Part shown: in pieces, positions 52,198 to 62,071 of the stretch | Layout of the letters: the number at the start of each line of letters is the position of its first letter | Numbering within the stretch: the first letter of the stretch is position 1 | Source: Turneriella sp. | GTDB taxonomy: Bacteria > Spirochaetota > Leptospiria > Turneriellales > Turneriellaceae | Direction of reading: 5' to 3' | Assembly: GCA_019186965.1 (NCBI GenBank) | Contig: JABARV010000003.1 | Span: forward strand, 186,001 to 250,000 | Length of the DNA stretch: 64,000 bases | Made by a program: the position numbers and the translations under genes | Notes under the pieces: model-generated | What the model saw: only the letters and a program-made list of their open reading frames with translations | What the model was told of the DNA's origin: nothing | Database searches by the model: none

Positions 52198-52506
52198 TTA
52201 CGATTTAATATAAACCATTACGCCCGCTGGAAGCTGTAGCTTCATAAGCGCGTCGATGGTATCTTCTGTAGGTTCAAGAATATCAATGAGGCGCGAGTGT
52301 GTACGCATTTCGTACTGATCGCGTGAATCTTTATAGACGAACGTCGACCGGAGGACAGTAAATTTCTCCACTTTTGTGGGGAGCGGTACAGGCCCCGCAA
52401 TTTTTGCACGTGTGCGCTGTACTGTCCCTACGATGTCTCCTGTCGACTGGTCTAACAGCCGCTGGTCGAACGACTTAAGTTTTACGCGTATCTTCTGAGC
52501 GGCCAT
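52198..52506 (-). CDS. rpsJ: 30S ribosomal protein S10
   Basis: The 102-residue protein has [35 protein letters not shown] and [16 protein letters not shown]10 also joins the NusB antitermination complex. It lies 6 bases after tuf. Confidence 0.98.
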   Translation of the reverse strand: MAAQKIRVKLKSFDQRLLDQSTGDIVGTVQRTRAKIAGPVPLPTKVEKFTVLRSTFVYKDSRDQYEMRTHSRLIDILEPTEDTIDALMKLQLPAGVMVYIKS

Positions 52507-52512
52507 TTTTTA

Positions 52513-53718
52513 CTACTCGATGATTTTCGCAACAACACCCGCACCGATGGTACGACCACCTTCGCGGATCGCAAAACGCAAGCCTTCTTCCATTGCAATG
52601 GGGCTAATGAGCTCTGCCGTAATAGTTACGTTGTCGCCAGGGTTTACCATTTCTACCCCTTGCGGTAGATGGACAGTTCCTGTAACGTCTGTTGTCCTAA
52701 AGTAGAATTGTGGACGGTACTTGTCGAAAAATGGAGTGTGGCGACCGCCTTCGTCTTTCGTAAGCACAAGCACTTCGCCTGAAAACTTCTTGTGGGGTGT
52801 AACAGAACCAGGCTTTACAATCACCTGCCCACGCTCTACTTCTTCTTTTTTGGTACCGCGGAGGAGCAACCCTACGTTATCGCCCGCTTGGCCAAAGTCG
52901 AGAAGCTTACGGAACATTTCGATACCTGTAACAATTGTCTTTTGCGTCTCGCGCAAACCAACAATTTCGATTTCTTCGTTCACAGAAACCTTACCGCGCT
53001 CCACACGGCCTGTACAAACAGTACCACGGCCAGTAATAGAGAACACGTCTTCAATTGGCATAAGGAACGGTTTATCGGTAATACGTACTGGATCTTTTAC
53101 ATAGCTGTCTAATGTTTCAGCAAGCTTAAGGATGGCACCTTCACCAATATCGCTTGTATCGCCTTCAACAGCTTTAAGACCAGAACCTGCAACGAAAGGA
53201 ATTTCATCGCCAGGAAAGCCATACTTCGTTAAAAGCTCGCGTACTTCCATTTCAACAAGCTCTTGCATTTCTTTACGGTCTGCTTCGGGGAGCATATCAA
53301 TTTTATTCAAGAATACAACAATCTGTGGTACACCCACTTGCTTTGCAAGAAGAATGTGTTCGCGCGTTTGTGGCATTGGACCATCTACCGCAGAAACAAC
53401 CAGAATAGCCGCGTCCATTTGCGCTGCGCCGGTGATCATGTTTTTTACATAGTCGGCGTGGCCTGGGCAGTCAACGTGTGCGTAGTGGCGTTTTTCTGTT
53501 TCGTATTCCTGGTGCGAAGTCGCAATAGTGATACCGCGTGCACGCTCTTCGGGTGCATTGTCAATTTCTGCGTATGCAACCGCTTTATTTTTTCCGCCAA
53601 ACTTACGCGCAAGCACGGTTGTGATTGCCGCTGTGAGGGTAGTTTTGCCGTGGTCGACGTGGCCAATTGTACCTACGTTTACGTGTGGTTTACTTCTGTC
53701 AAATTTTTCTTTTGCCAT
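52513..53718 (-). CDS. tuf: Elongation factor Tu
   Basis: The 401-residue GTPase has [14 protein letters not shown] (G1), [12 protein letters not shown] (G2), [12 protein letters not shown] (G3), NKIDML (G4) and the C-terminal [20 protein letters not shown]. Ribosome-binding site AAGGAG lies seven bases before the ATG. It opens the S10-type cluster here; fusA, rpsL and rpsG are not upstream, so it is separated from a str operon. Confidence 0.98.
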   Translation of the reverse strand: MAKEKFDRSKPHVNVGTIGHVDHGKTTLTAAITTVLARKFGGKNKAVAYAEIDNAPEERARGITIATSHQEYETEKRHYAHVDCPGHADYVKNMITGAAQMDAAILVVSAVDGPMPQTREHILLAKQVGVPQIVVFLNKIDMLPEADRKEMQELVEMEVRELLTKYGFPGDEIPFVAGSGLKAVEGDTSDIGEGAILKLAETLDSYVKDPVRITDKPFLMPIEDVFSITGRGTVCTGRVERGKVSVNEEIEIVGLRETQKTIVTGIEMFRKLLDFGQAGDNVGLLLRGTKKEEVERGQVIVKPGSVTPHKKFSGEVLVLTKDEGGRHTPFFDKYRPQFYFRTTDVTGTVHLPQGVEMVNPGDNVTITAELISPIAMEEGLRFAIREGGRTIGAGVVAKIIE

Positions 53719-53950
53719 TTACGTTCTCCTTAAATAATGCCCGTGGCATTTTGTTTGGCATCTGGCATTGAGGTCATCCATACCGTCCGCTCAAAACATT
53801 TGGCTCTGCCCTATACAGCACCTTCAAGGGGCATCTATAAAAACGCCCGCAAAGGCCGTTTACACGGCAAAGCCTATTTTATTAAAACTCGCACTGGTTT
53901 TGTAATCCAGATTCTACGTGAAGGTCTCTTCGCGCCCGAACCACCAAGTA

Positions 53951-53979
53951 CAGATAGGCATTTTTAGAAAACGTGTCAG
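53951..53979 (-). promoter_or_regulatory. Candidate distal promoter of tuf and the ribosomal cluster
   Basis: On the minus strand CTGACA (53979-53974), 17 bases, TATCTG (53956-53951), about 230 bases before tuf. The -35 is five of six; the -10 is weak. It shares bases with a short hairpin at 53974-53986, so the two readings compete. The 283-base gap between tuf and the next gene contains no other feature I can support. Confidence 0.25.
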
Positions 53980-53986
53980 GCTGACA
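53974..53986 (-). terminator. Short hairpin after the LtaS-family gene
   Basis: TGTCA-GCC-TGACA on the minus strand, followed by CGTTTTCT, 15 bases past the stop of the upstream gene. It is a weak intrinsic terminator candidate. Confidence 0.3.
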
Positions 53987-54001
53987 ATCAAATTCAAAAT
54001 T

Positions 54002-55891
54002 TTAATGCTTAGTAAGGCGCTTTTTAGCAATTTTATTATCGCGGATAGCATACCCCATAACACCGATATAGTCCTGCATTTGGCGGATGTCCTCTTGTGA
54101 AAATTCTTTGCTTGCAAGGTTTTTTTTCCACTCAGGGTCTTTTTTCATATCAAAAGCGCCCAAGTATTTATCAAAACCAAAGTGGTGCGCAATAACTCTT
54201 TTATCCTTTTCATGCAGCAAAACACCTGCGTGCTCTGCATCGAGAAACACAAAGCGCTCTCCACCTCTTAAAATAGACTTTCCCATTGCTGCGTGTGTTG
54301 TGCCAAAGCCCACAAGGTCAATCAACGTTGGTAAAACATCTAACTCTGAAACAAGCCTCGCATCTTTACGTGGTTTTATTAAAGAAGGAGAGTAAATAAG
54401 TAACGGGATGTGGAATGCATCGCGTCCCTTGGTCTCTTCGTATGCATGGTCTGCCATAAGCACAAAAATAGTATCTTTAAACCACTCTTTTTTTTTGGCT
54501 TCTGCAAAAAAAACCTTGAGCGTTGTGTCGGAGTACTTAAGCGCGTTGTAAAAAGCAGAACGGGGTACATCTGGCTTAAAAAAATTATTTCCCTCCGGCA
54601 GGGTAAAAGGAGGGTGTGGGTTTAAAGTATAAAGAACACTCAAGAAAGGTTTTCGTGAACCCTCCATTTGTTTAAGCGCATGCGCAAACATTACATGGTC
54701 GTACACTCCCCAAACGCCATCGTGTGGAGCCTCTTCAGGGAAATCTTCACGCGTAGTAATTACTTCAAAACCCGCTAAACGCGCAAACGTATTAAATCCC
54801 ATTGAACCTGCTTTTGCTGCATACGTAAAAAAAGTTGAATACCCTTGTTCTCGAAAAATTGTACCTAAACCACGTTGTGCATTTTGTTCAAAAGGAGAAG
54901 TAATGTAAAGCGAGCCATAAAGCGTCGGAATGCTACTTATCGCTGCCGGTAAAGATGCAATGGACCGGCGTCCCGTTGCGTACGCATTGGTAAAAAACCA
55001 ACCTTCTTCTGCAAGGCTATCAAAAAACGGCGTTGCACGCATTGGATCGCCCAAAACCCCCACGCGCTTTGCAGACCACGACTCTAAAATAATGAAAACG
55101 ATATTTTTTCTTGAAACTTTTTTTGCCGTATTTGTCTTGCGTAAAAACGGATAGTCATCGTATAAAAAAATATCGTCCGGTGTAGAAAAAAGTGCACGCG
55201 CTTTTTGGATACTCTCTTTGCTGTTTTGGACAGGAAATGCGCTCCGGTGGAAAAGCGCATAAAAAGTAGTATAAACTCCGTTCAACGCAAAATCCCCTTC
55301 GCTCTGCGGCAATTTTTGGAATGCATCCGCAGGACGAAGCGGCCTACCTTGAAAACCGCCGCGAAACGCCACAACGTGGGTAAAAATAAAAAAAACAAGG
55401 AGACCAACACCAACCCATTTTTTAGAAGGAAAGCTGTCGCCATATAGCTGTTCTTTGCCGATGCTTCTTTTCCATAGGATAAAAAAAATAACAACCGAAA
55501 CTGCGTATAAAATAAATGCCAAAGGATACTCACGCAGCCCCATAATGTTTACGTCGATATAGTTACGAAAATAAATTTGCAGCTCGATTGTGGCGTGTTT
55601 TCCTACAAGGCCATAGTACAAAAGATCTACCGCAAGCACGACGAAAACATAATGCGATAAAAATGCAAAAATCCAAAGTACGTATTTTCGTACCGCTAAG
55701 ACACGGTACGAAAATACGTAGAGTAACGAGGGAAATCCCAACACCCACGCAAGCGTCGCTGCATCGTAGCGCAACGCTACAAGATACGCTGTTAGCGACG
55801 CCCTTGAATCGAGATAAATAATGTGGAACGCTAGGTGAGAAAGGAAAAGGAATATAAAAAAGAGTAAATAAATCTTGAGTAATGTTTTCAT
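54002..55891 (-). CDS. LtaS/sulfatase-family membrane phosphoglycerol transferase
   Basis: The 629-residue protein has about five N-terminal membrane helices (5-25, 43-65, 70-95, 122-140, 158-177) and an extracytoplasmic alkaline-phosphatase-fold domain from about 260. This domain has NIVFIILESWSAKR (metal ligand Glu270) and TNAYATGRRS with Thr306 as the likely nucleophile, then LMADHAYEE. The family transfers glycerol phosphate from phosphatidylglycerol to polymers (LtaS) or periplasmic glucans (OpgB). In a diderm a role in modifying periplasmic glucan or LPS is more likely than lipoteichoic acid; the substrate is not shown. It stands alone between the cys operon and tuf. Confidence 0.82.
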   Translation of the reverse strand: MKTLLKIYLLFFIFLFLSHLAFHIIYLDSRASLTAYLVALRYDAATLAWVLGFPSLLYVFSYRVLAVRKYVLWIFAFLSHYVFVVLAVDLLYYGLVGKHATIELQIYFRNYIDVNIMGLREYPLAFILYAVSVVIFFILWKRSIGKEQLYGDSFPSKKWVGVGLLVFFIFTHVVAFRGGFQGRPLRPADAFQKLPQSEGDFALNGVYTTFYALFHRSAFPVQNSKESIQKARALFSTPDDIFLYDDYPFLRKTNTAKKVSRKNIVFIILESWSAKRVGVLGDPMRATPFFDSLAEEGWFFTNAYATGRRSIASLPAAISSIPTLYGSLYITSPFEQNAQRGLGTIFREQGYSTFFTYAAKAGSMGFNTFARLAGFEVITTREDFPEEAPHDGVWGVYDHVMFAHALKQMEGSRKPFLSVLYTLNPHPPFTLPEGNNFFKPDVPRSAFYNALKYSDTTLKVFFAEAKKKEWFKDTIFVLMADHAYEETKGRDAFHIPLLIYSPSLIKPRKDARLVSELDVLPTLIDLVGFGTTHAAMGKSILRGGERFVFLDAEHAGVLLHEKDKRVIAHHFGFDKYLGAFDMKKDPEWKKNLASKEFSQEDIRQMQDYIGVMGYAIRDNKIAKKRLTKH

Positions 55892-56038
55892 GAAAACTGT
55901 CGAATCTTTCGCGTAACGGGTTCCGTATAAAACCAGTCCGTGTGGAAATCACGGCATAGGCTGACTACTTTTTTAACTTATCCTCGGCGGTGAATCCCGA
56001 GTACGGCTTGTTGTAAGATGAGAATTTTGGGACGCTTT

Positions 56039-57049
56039 CTAAATAATATAATCAAGCTCGAAAGTCTGCACGTTGCGCACGCGGTAAAAAACTTGCATCC
56101 CAATGCTGAGCTCTAAGGCTTTACCGGCTTCATACGGTATTTCAGCTTCGACAACTTGTTGTGTTTTATCGTCGATAACTCTCACACGCGTGTTGGCGCC
56201 CAAAGGTTGTATGGCGTCGACGCGCCCCGAAAAATCCGATGAAAATTTGTTGCGCGTATCGATTTCAATTTCGTGCGGGCGCACATACCCCTTACCTTGA
56301 ATACCTTCTATGCGCCCATGAAAAAGATTCACGTTGCCCATGAACTGGTAGACGAATGGCGTTTTAGGATTGCGATAAACTTCGTCGGGCGTACCTATTT
56401 GCTCGATACGCCCGTGGTTCAAAATGACGACGCGGTCGGCGACTTCGAGCGCCTCTTCTTGGTCGTGTGTTACAAAAAGACTCGTGATGTGCATCTCGTC
56501 GTGCAGACGCCTTAACCAACGCCGCAAATCTTTACGCACCTGAGCGTCGAGCGCGCCAAAAGGCTCGTCGAGCAAAAGCACGCGCGGCTCAACCGCAAGC
56601 GCCCGCGCCAATGCTACCCTTTGGCGTTGCCCGCCCGAAAGTTCGTGCGGGTAACGGTCTTGTAGGTTTGAGAGTTGTACCAATTCTAACAGTTTCAACA
56701 CGCGGCGTCGGATTTCATGTTTAGGAGGACGCGTCTTTTTCTTACGTACATTCAAACCGAAGGCGACGTTGTCAAAAATTGTCATGTGCTTAAAAAGTGC
56801 GTAGTGTTGAAAGACGAAGCCGACGTGGCGTTCTTTTGCGGTTAAGCGCTCCACTTCGGTACCATCGAAACGGATAGAACCGGCATCGGCAAATTCAAGA
56901 CCTGCGATGATGCGTAGAAGCGTCGTCTTACCGCACCCCGAAGGCCCGAGGAGGGCTAAAAGTTCGCCGTGCTTGACTTCGAGCGATACATTGCTGAGTG
57001 CGGCGAAGTTTTTGAAAGTTTTGTTTAGAGCGTCTATTTGTATTTGCAT
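56039..57049 (-). CDS. cysA: Sulfate/thiosulfate ABC transporter ATPase
   Basis: The 336-residue ATPase drives sulfate import. It has Walker [14 protein letters not shown], the Q-loop [24 protein letters not shown], Walker [13 protein letters not shown] and the H-loop [11 protein letters not shown]-terminal TOBE-like regulatory domain follows from about 240. GGGAG lies 8 bases before ATG 57049, which is why I prefer it to ATG 57055. The gene overlaps cysW by 16 bases. It is the last gene of the cys operon; the 147 bases after it hold nothing clear. Confidence 0.93.
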   Translation of the reverse strand: MQIQIDALNKTFKNFAALSNVSLEVKHGELLALLGPSGCGKTTLLRIIAGLEFADAGSIRFDGTEVERLTAKERHVGFVFQHYALFKHMTIFDNVAFGLNVRKKKTRPPKHEIRRRVLKLLELVQLSNLQDRYPHELSGGQRQRVALARALAVEPRVLLLDEPFGALDAQVRKDLRRWLRRLHDEMHITSLFVTHDQEEALEVADRVVILNHGRIEQIGTPDEVYRNPKTPFVYQFMGNVNLFHGRIEGIQGKGYVRPHEIEIDTRNKFSSDFSGRVDAIQPLGANTRVRVIDDKTQQVVEAEIPYEAGKALELSIGMQVFYRVRNVQTFELDYII

Positions 57050-57873
57050 TTCCATTTCTCCCTTAGTTCTATCAAGGTTTTTACGAAAAGCGTCGCCAGA
57101 GCGAGAAACGCCAGCAACGAAGCTACGGCAAAGGCGGCTGTGAAATTATATTCGTTATAGAGAATTTCTACGTGCAGCGGTATGGTATTTGTCTCGCCGC
57201 GGATGTGACCCGAAACAACCGAGACCGCACCGAATTCGCCCATCGCACGCGCATTACAGAGTATGACGCCGTATATAAGCCCCCATTTGATATTGGGTAG
57301 CGTTACCATAAAAAACATCTTGAGGGGCGAGGCGCCCAACATGAGAGCCGCTTCTTCTTCGCTTTTGCCTTGCTCTTCCATGAGTGGTATAAGTTCGCGT
57401 GCTACAAAAGGAAACGTCACAAACACGGTCGCAAGGACTATACCCGGCACGGCGAAAATAATTTGTATTCCCGCACTTTTCAGAGAATGCCCAAACCAGC
57501 CTTGCAGGCCGAAAATTAAGATATAGATTAGACCGGCGATTACCGGCGAAATCGCAAAAGGTAAATCGATGAGTGCCATCAGAAGACTTTTACCTCGGAA
57601 ATCAAATTTAGCAATCGTGTATGCTGCGACGACGCCGAACACGAGATTCAACGGTACCGCAATCGCGGCGGCAACGAGCGTTAGTTTGATGGCTGCCCAT
57701 GTGACGGAATCTTTGAGCGCTTCTAAGTAAAAACTCCACCCTTTTTGAAAGGCTTGGGTGAAAATTTCATAAAGCGGTAAAAGGAGCAACAACGTGAGAA
57801 ATCCCACGGCGAGAGAGATAAAAATCATCTTGAACCAAAGTGGGTCGTTGCCTACCATTTTCTTTTTGTTCAT
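57034..57873 (-). CDS. cysW: Sulfate ABC transporter permease CysW
   Basis: The 279-residue inner-membrane protein has six helices and the permease coupling loop [61 protein letters not shown] is typical of CysW. It overlaps cysU by four bases and cysA by 16. Confidence 0.92.
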   Translation of the reverse strand: MNKKKMVGNDPLWFKMIFISLAVGFLTLLLLLPLYEIFTQAFQKGWSFYLEALKDSVTWAAIKLTLVAAAIAVPLNLVFGVVAAYTIAKFDFRGKSLLMALIDLPFAISPVIAGLIYILIFGLQGWFGHSLKSAGIQIIFAVPGIVLATVFVTFPFVARELIPLMEEQGKSEEEAALMLGASPLKMFFMVTLPNIKWGLIYGVILCNARAMGEFGAVSVVSGHIRGETNTIPLHVEILYNEYNFTAAFAVASLLAFLALATLFVKTLIELREKWKCKYK

Positions 57874-58688
57874 ACGCCCCTCTTTTTGCGGCGTGATTGC
57901 AGGTAGTTGAGCAATACAAGCAGAGTAAATGAAATCACGAGCATGATGGCGGCAACTGCGGTTGCGCCTTGCACGTTGTGTTGTTCTAACTTGGTGACGA
58001 TAATGAGCGGAGTGATCTCGCTCTTAAAAGGAATGTTGCCTGCGATAAAGATAACGCTGCCGTACTCGCCGAGTGCGCGTGAAAATGCCATAATCGCTCC
58101 CGAAAATAACGCAGGGTAAAGCGAAGGCAAAATAACTTTTGTGATAGTTTGCCAATGCGTCGCGCCCAAACTTATCGCCGCCTCTTCGATTTCTTTTTCA
58201 AAATCTTCGAGTACCGGTTGCACCGAGCGCACAACGAACGGCAAGCCGACGAAGGTAAGCGCAATCGTGATACCGATGGGGTTGTACGCTGCTTTGATAC
58301 CCAATTTTGCAAGAGGTGCCCCCAGAAAACCGTTCTCGGCATAGATAGTGCAGAGGGCAATACCTGCCACTGCTGTCGGCAGAGCAAAGGGTAAATCGAG
58401 CAGCGTATCTAAAAGACGCTTGCCCCAGAAATTGTAACGCGTGAGCACCCACGCGACTATAAGCCCTATTCCAAAATTGGCTATGGCGGCGATGAATGCC
58501 GTCGTAAAGCTGAGGCGCAGCGATAACAGCGTACGTTCAGAAAACGCGTGCTCTGCAAAGTCGCTTAAACCCAACGAAAAACTTTTGGCGAACATGCCAC
58601 CCAACGGAATGAGAACCACGAGCGTGAGGTAGAGAGCGGTATAGGCGAAGGTTAGGCGAAAGCCGGGTAGTATAGATTTGGCTACCAT
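57870..58688 (-). CDS. cysT: Sulfate ABC transporter permease CysT
   Basis: The 272-residue protein has six helices with the coupling loop EEAAISLGATHWQTITKVILPSLYP and FSRALGEYGSVIFIAGNIPFKSEI, typical of CysT (CysU). It pairs with CysW to form the channel. It starts 12 bases after the binding-protein gene. Confidence 0.92.
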   Translation of the reverse strand: MVAKSILPGFRLTFAYTALYLTLVVLIPLGGMFAKSFSLGLSDFAEHAFSERTLLSLRLSFTTAFIAAIANFGIGLIVAWVLTRYNFWGKRLLDTLLDLPFALPTAVAGIALCTIYAENGFLGAPLAKLGIKAAYNPIGITIALTFVGLPFVVRSVQPVLEDFEKEIEEAAISLGATHWQTITKVILPSLYPALFSGAIMAFSRALGEYGSVIFIAGNIPFKSEITPLIIVTKLEQHNVQGATAVAAIMLVISFTLLVLLNYLQSRRKKRGV

Positions 58689-58700
58689 ATCTTGCCCGCT

Positions 58701-59696
58701 TCAATTTCGGTATATCTGGTCAAACACCCCTCCGTCGGCAAAATGCGTTTGCATTGCTTTTGCCCAACCGCCGAATACAGAATCGACGGTAACCATGCGT
58801 TTGGGCGTGGCGATTGCGTACTTCTTTACGAGAGAGGTTTTGTGGCGCGGCATAAAGAAGTGTTTGGCTGCGATATTTTGGCCTTCATCCGAATAGAGGT
58901 ATTGCAAATAAGCGGCGGCAATTTCAGTGTTGCCGCGTTCGGCGGCGTTGCGTTCGACAAGCGCCACCGACGGTTCGGCGCGAATACTTAAAGAAGGCAC
59001 GACGATTTCTGCCTGTTGATGAAATTCCGCGAGCGTAAAGAGCGCTTCGTTTTGCCACGCCACCAGCACGTCGCCGATGTTACGCCGCAAAAACGTCGTC
59101 GTCGCCGCACGCGCACCGCTATCTAAAACAACGACGTTGGCAAAAAATGCACGCATAAAGTTTTGTGCCCTTTTGTCGTTCTCCTCACCGCTATCGAGTG
59201 CATACGCATACGCGGCCAAATAATTCCATCGTGCGCCGCCCGAAGTTTTTGGGTTGGGCACGACAATCGAGACGTCTGGCCGGATAAGGTCGTTCCAGTC
59301 TTTGATACCTTTGGGATTACCCTTACGCACAAGGAAAACGATCGTCGAAGTATAAGGTGCGCTCTTAAACGGTAGTTTTTTTTGCCAGTCTTTAGAAAGA
59401 AGGTGTGCCTCACTTGCGATGGTGTCGACATCAAAAGCGAGTGCGAGCGTTACAACATCTGCCGGTAAGCCGTCGATAACCGCACGCGCCTGTTTACCGC
59501 TGCCGCCGTGCGACATACCAAACTCGACTTTTTCTGTAGGGTGCGCTGTGCGCCAGAAGCGCACAAAGGCGTCGTTGAATTCACGATAAAATTCGCGCGT
59601 TGGGTCGTAAGAGACGTTGAGAATTTTATGCGTTTTACCTTGTCCGCAATAAAAAGCAAAGAATAGCACGGGTAAAGTTAGTCGGGCACTACGCAT
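58701..59696 (-). CDS. sbp: Sulfate-binding periplasmic protein
   Basis: The 331-residue solute-binding protein has an N-terminal signal (LPVLFFAFYCGQG, possibly a lipobox with Cys17) and sulfate-binding family motifs LNVSYDPTREFYREFN, GMSHGGSGKQARAVIDGLPADVVTLAL, VPNPKTSGGARWNYLAAYA and YLYSDEGQNIAAKHFF. It delivers sulfate to CysTWA. It lies 34 bases after the sulfite reductase gene. Confidence 0.93.
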   Translation of the reverse strand: MRSARLTLPVLFFAFYCGQGKTHKILNVSYDPTREFYREFNDAFVRFWRTAHPTEKVEFGMSHGGSGKQARAVIDGLPADVVTLALAFDVDTIASEAHLLSKDWQKKLPFKSAPYTSTIVFLVRKGNPKGIKDWNDLIRPDVSIVVPNPKTSGGARWNYLAAYAYALDSGEENDKRAQNFMRAFFANVVVLDSGARAATTTFLRRNIGDVLVAWQNEALFTLAEFHQQAEIVVPSLSIRAEPSVALVERNAAERGNTEIAAAYLQYLYSDEGQNIAAKHFFMPRHKTSLVKKYAIATPKRMVTVDSVFGGWAKAMQTHFADGGVFDQIYRN

Positions 59697-59730
59697 AACG
59701 ATGAGTTACCATGACCTCCCGTCGGTGATT

Positions 59731-61485
59731 TCAAAAAAGCGCACGTATCGCATCGAGGCCCACGCGTGCGATAAAGTCTCCCAGGCGTTCTTGCGGATGG
59801 CTTTCTGCGACCCAATAAGCGAAGAGTTTGTCGAGATGCGCCGGCAATTCGTTCATTTGCACTTTTTGTAAGACGGCGGTGCCGACCGTCGTGCCGTCGT
59901 ATTTACCACCAAGAAAAATTGCATACTTACCACCGTTCTGTTGCCCCACGATACCGATTTCAGAAGAGTATGGCCTAGCGCAACCGTTGGGGCACCCCGT
60001 CATGCGTACAAGTGGCGCACGGTCTAATACATTGTGTTTTTCGGCAAGGCGGTTTATATCGCGCATCACATGCGGAAAAGAACGCTCGCTTTCGGTGAGC
60101 GCAAGAGCGCATGTTGGTAGAGAAACGCATGATAAGGCGCGGCGGTAAAGCTCGTTGGGGCGGTCGGTGTTGATGCCGTAAGCCTTAAAGGTCGACACAA
60201 GTTCTTCGCGTTGATTTTCATCGAGATTGAGAAAAAGAATATCTTGATCGGGGGTGAACTGTACCGAAGCACCCGTGCGGGCAACCGCCATTTGAATTGC
60301 GGCCTTCAGGCGGTGTCCGGGCATATCTTTAATGCGCCCGTTCATGATATAAAGACCGAAATTGTATTTGCCGTTCGGCTTTTTTATGAAGCCGTGGTAA
60401 TCTGGCACTTTCCATGCAGGTAGTGCGCGTGCTGTATCAAATTGCATGTTTGCACGTTTCTCTATTTCGGCACGAAACCAGTCGACGCCTCGGTCGGCGA
60501 GTACATACTTGAGACGCGCGTGCCGTCGGTTAGAACGATCGCCTAAATCGCGGTGCGCGGTGACGACGGCGGTTGCAACGCTAAAGAGCGACGCGGCGGG
60601 TATCCACCCCAACAAGTCGGCTGCACGCGGGAACGTTTCAGGTTTGTTGTGCGTCATGCCCCCACCGCCGCCTACAAAAACAAAGAAGCCGTCGATTTGG
60701 TTTTCACCGTTTTGTGCGGGCGCAAACGTCGCGGCAAAGCCCAAATCGTTGGCGTAGAGATCTATACCGTTTTCGCCGGCGAGACAAAGCCCAATTTTAA
60801 ATTTGCGCGGCAGGTAGGTTTTGCCGAAAATACTTTCGCGCTTTTCCGACACACTGTCGCTCATAGAGTATTGTGTATCGTCGAGCCATATTTCAAGGTA
60901 TGCACCCGCTTCGCTTGCAAAATACGTAGAAAATTGGCGTGCGGTGGCGTGCAGTTGGTCGTATAATGGATTGCCGTCGATATTGAGCGCAGCGGTTATG
61001 TTACGTACAACGTCGCCGCAAGCGCCCGTCGTTGTTAATCCTACGCTGTGGATTTCTTGCATAATCGTTTTCAAATCTTCTTTTAAGAGACCGTGTAATT
61101 GTACCGATTGTCTCGTCGTTAAACGCAGAGAGCCACCGCCGAAGCGTTCGGCTATATGATCCCACGCGAGGTATTGTTGGGAGGTCAGTAATCCGCCGGG
61201 AATTCGACCGCGTACCATAAACATATTTTTACCGATGGGTAGCTTGCCGGTTAAGCGTAGCCCGCCATTATCTTCTTTGTCGCGGTTCTTTTGCTGGTAT
61301 ATGCCGTGGAACTTGATGAGTTGCTTGTCGTCGTCGTTAAAACTATCGGTGCCGTCGACAAGGCTCTCAGCGATTGTACCGCGTAGAAAGTTAGACTTGT
61401 CTTTAATTACTTCGACTTCAGACAATTCCACCGCTTCGGCATCGCTATGCGCTTCGGTCGTCAATATCGGGCTATTTCCTTTCAT
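59731..61485 (-). CDS. cysI: Assimilatory sulfite reductase hemoprotein (CysI family)
   Basis: The 584-residue protein reduces sulfite to sulfide with siroheme and a 4Fe-4S cluster. It has two repeats of the ferredoxin-like domain, the siroheme-binding TTRQSVQLHGL and the cluster cysteines in CVSLPTC (C-x5-C) and TGCPNGC (C-x3-C). No flavoprotein CysJ is visible beside it, so ferredoxin may be the donor. The start at 61485 follows AAGGGGAT and lies 1 base after the stop of the preceding gene; an in-frame start at 61527 lies inside that gene. Confidence 0.9.
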   Translation of the reverse strand: MKGNSPILTTEAHSDAEAVELSEVEVIKDKSNFLRGTIAESLVDGTDSFNDDDKQLIKFHGIYQQKNRDKEDNGGLRLTGKLPIGKNMFMVRGRIPGGLLTSQQYLAWDHIAERFGGGSLRLTTRQSVQLHGLLKEDLKTIMQEIHSVGLTTTGACGDVVRNITAALNIDGNPLYDQLHATARQFSTYFASEAGAYLEIWLDDTQYSMSDSVSEKRESIFGKTYLPRKFKIGLCLAGENGIDLYANDLGFAATFAPAQNGENQIDGFFVFVGGGGGMTHNKPETFPRAADLLGWIPAASLFSVATAVVTAHRDLGDRSNRRHARLKYVLADRGVDWFRAEIEKRANMQFDTARALPAWKVPDYHGFIKKPNGKYNFGLYIMNGRIKDMPGHRLKAAIQMAVARTGASVQFTPDQDILFLNLDENQREELVSTFKAYGINTDRPNELYRRALSCVSLPTCALALTESERSFPHVMRDINRLAEKHNVLDRAPLVRMTGCPNGCARPYSSEIGIVGQQNGGKYAIFLGGKYDGTTVGTAVLQKVQMNELPAHLDKLFAYWVAESHPQERLGDFIARVGLDAIRALF

Positions 61486-61486
61486 A

Positions 61487-62071
61487 CTATCCCCTTTTGA
61501 AATATCGAGTTTCGAGTTCTTTAACAATATTCAATATAACAGATTTTTTTTCGTTATCACTGCATAAAGTAACCGACCGTTCGCGTAGAGCAAAAACCTC
61601 TTCCCAAGCGTCGTCGAGTTCTTCGGGAAACAAATTCTCTATATGCCGGCGTAAGAGAGCACTGAGACCAGCAAAACGGCCTTGCGTTGAAACTGAAATC
61701 TGTACACTCCCGCGTTCTATAACTGCAGTGGTGTAAAAGTCGCAAAAGTTTTTATTGTCGGCGCTATTGATAAGAATTTTTTGCGAGCGACAGAGTTGAA
61801 AAATAGCTTCAGAAACACGCACGTCGTCAATGGCGCTAAATACCATATACGCACCGTCGACATCTTCGTCTTGAAAAAAACGCTCGTGGATAATAATTTT
61901 AGCTTGATGCGGATTCTTCAACGCTTCAGCAAACTCTGCGCAAAAGGAAGGAGCTATAACCGTGAGTACGCACCCTGTTTTTGCGAGCTGTGAAAATTTT
62001 TCTAGTGCCACACGACCTCCGCCGACGAGCACAATTTTTTTATCCAAAAGATTGAAACTAAGAGGCAGCAT
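61487..62071 (-). CDS. Precorrin-2 dehydrogenase / sirohydrochlorin ferrochelatase (CysG N-terminal type)
   Basis: The 194-residue protein is the Met8p/CysG-N homologue that oxidises precorrin-2 and may insert iron to give siroheme. It has the NAD-binding KKIVLVGGGRVALEKFSQLAKTG, SAIDDVRVSEAI and GRFAGLSALLRRHIENLFPEE. The start is taken at MLPLSFNL (62071), overlapping cobA by 14 bases; upstream in-frame codons lie in cobA. It supplies siroheme for the sulfite reductase encoded directly after it. Confidence 0.88.
   Translation of the reverse strand: MLPLSFNLLDKKIVLVGGGRVALEKFSQLAKTGCVLTVIAPSFCAEFAEALKNPHQAKIIIHERFFQDEDVDGAYMVFSAIDDVRVSEAIFQLCRSQKILINSADNKNFCDFYTTAVIERGSVQISVSTQGRFAGLSALLRRHIENLFPEELDDAWEEVFALRERSVTLCSDNEKKSVILNIVKELETRYFKRG

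Noticed and set aside
53860-53946. tRNA-Thr-like stretch with an anticodon-loop-like TTTGTAA and a terminal ACCACCA before tuf
   Set aside because: There is no T-loop GTTCGA, no D-arm and no acceptor pairing; it does not fold as a tRNA.
53737-53967. Plus-strand 76-codon ORF upstream of tuf
   Set aside because: It is opposite to all neighbours, has no ribosome-binding site, and I recognise no family; it lies in the tuf leader.
55892-56038. Terminator hairpin after cysA (CTCGG...CCGAG)
   Set aside because: The stem is short with a 9-base loop and is followed by an A-rich, not U-rich, stretch.
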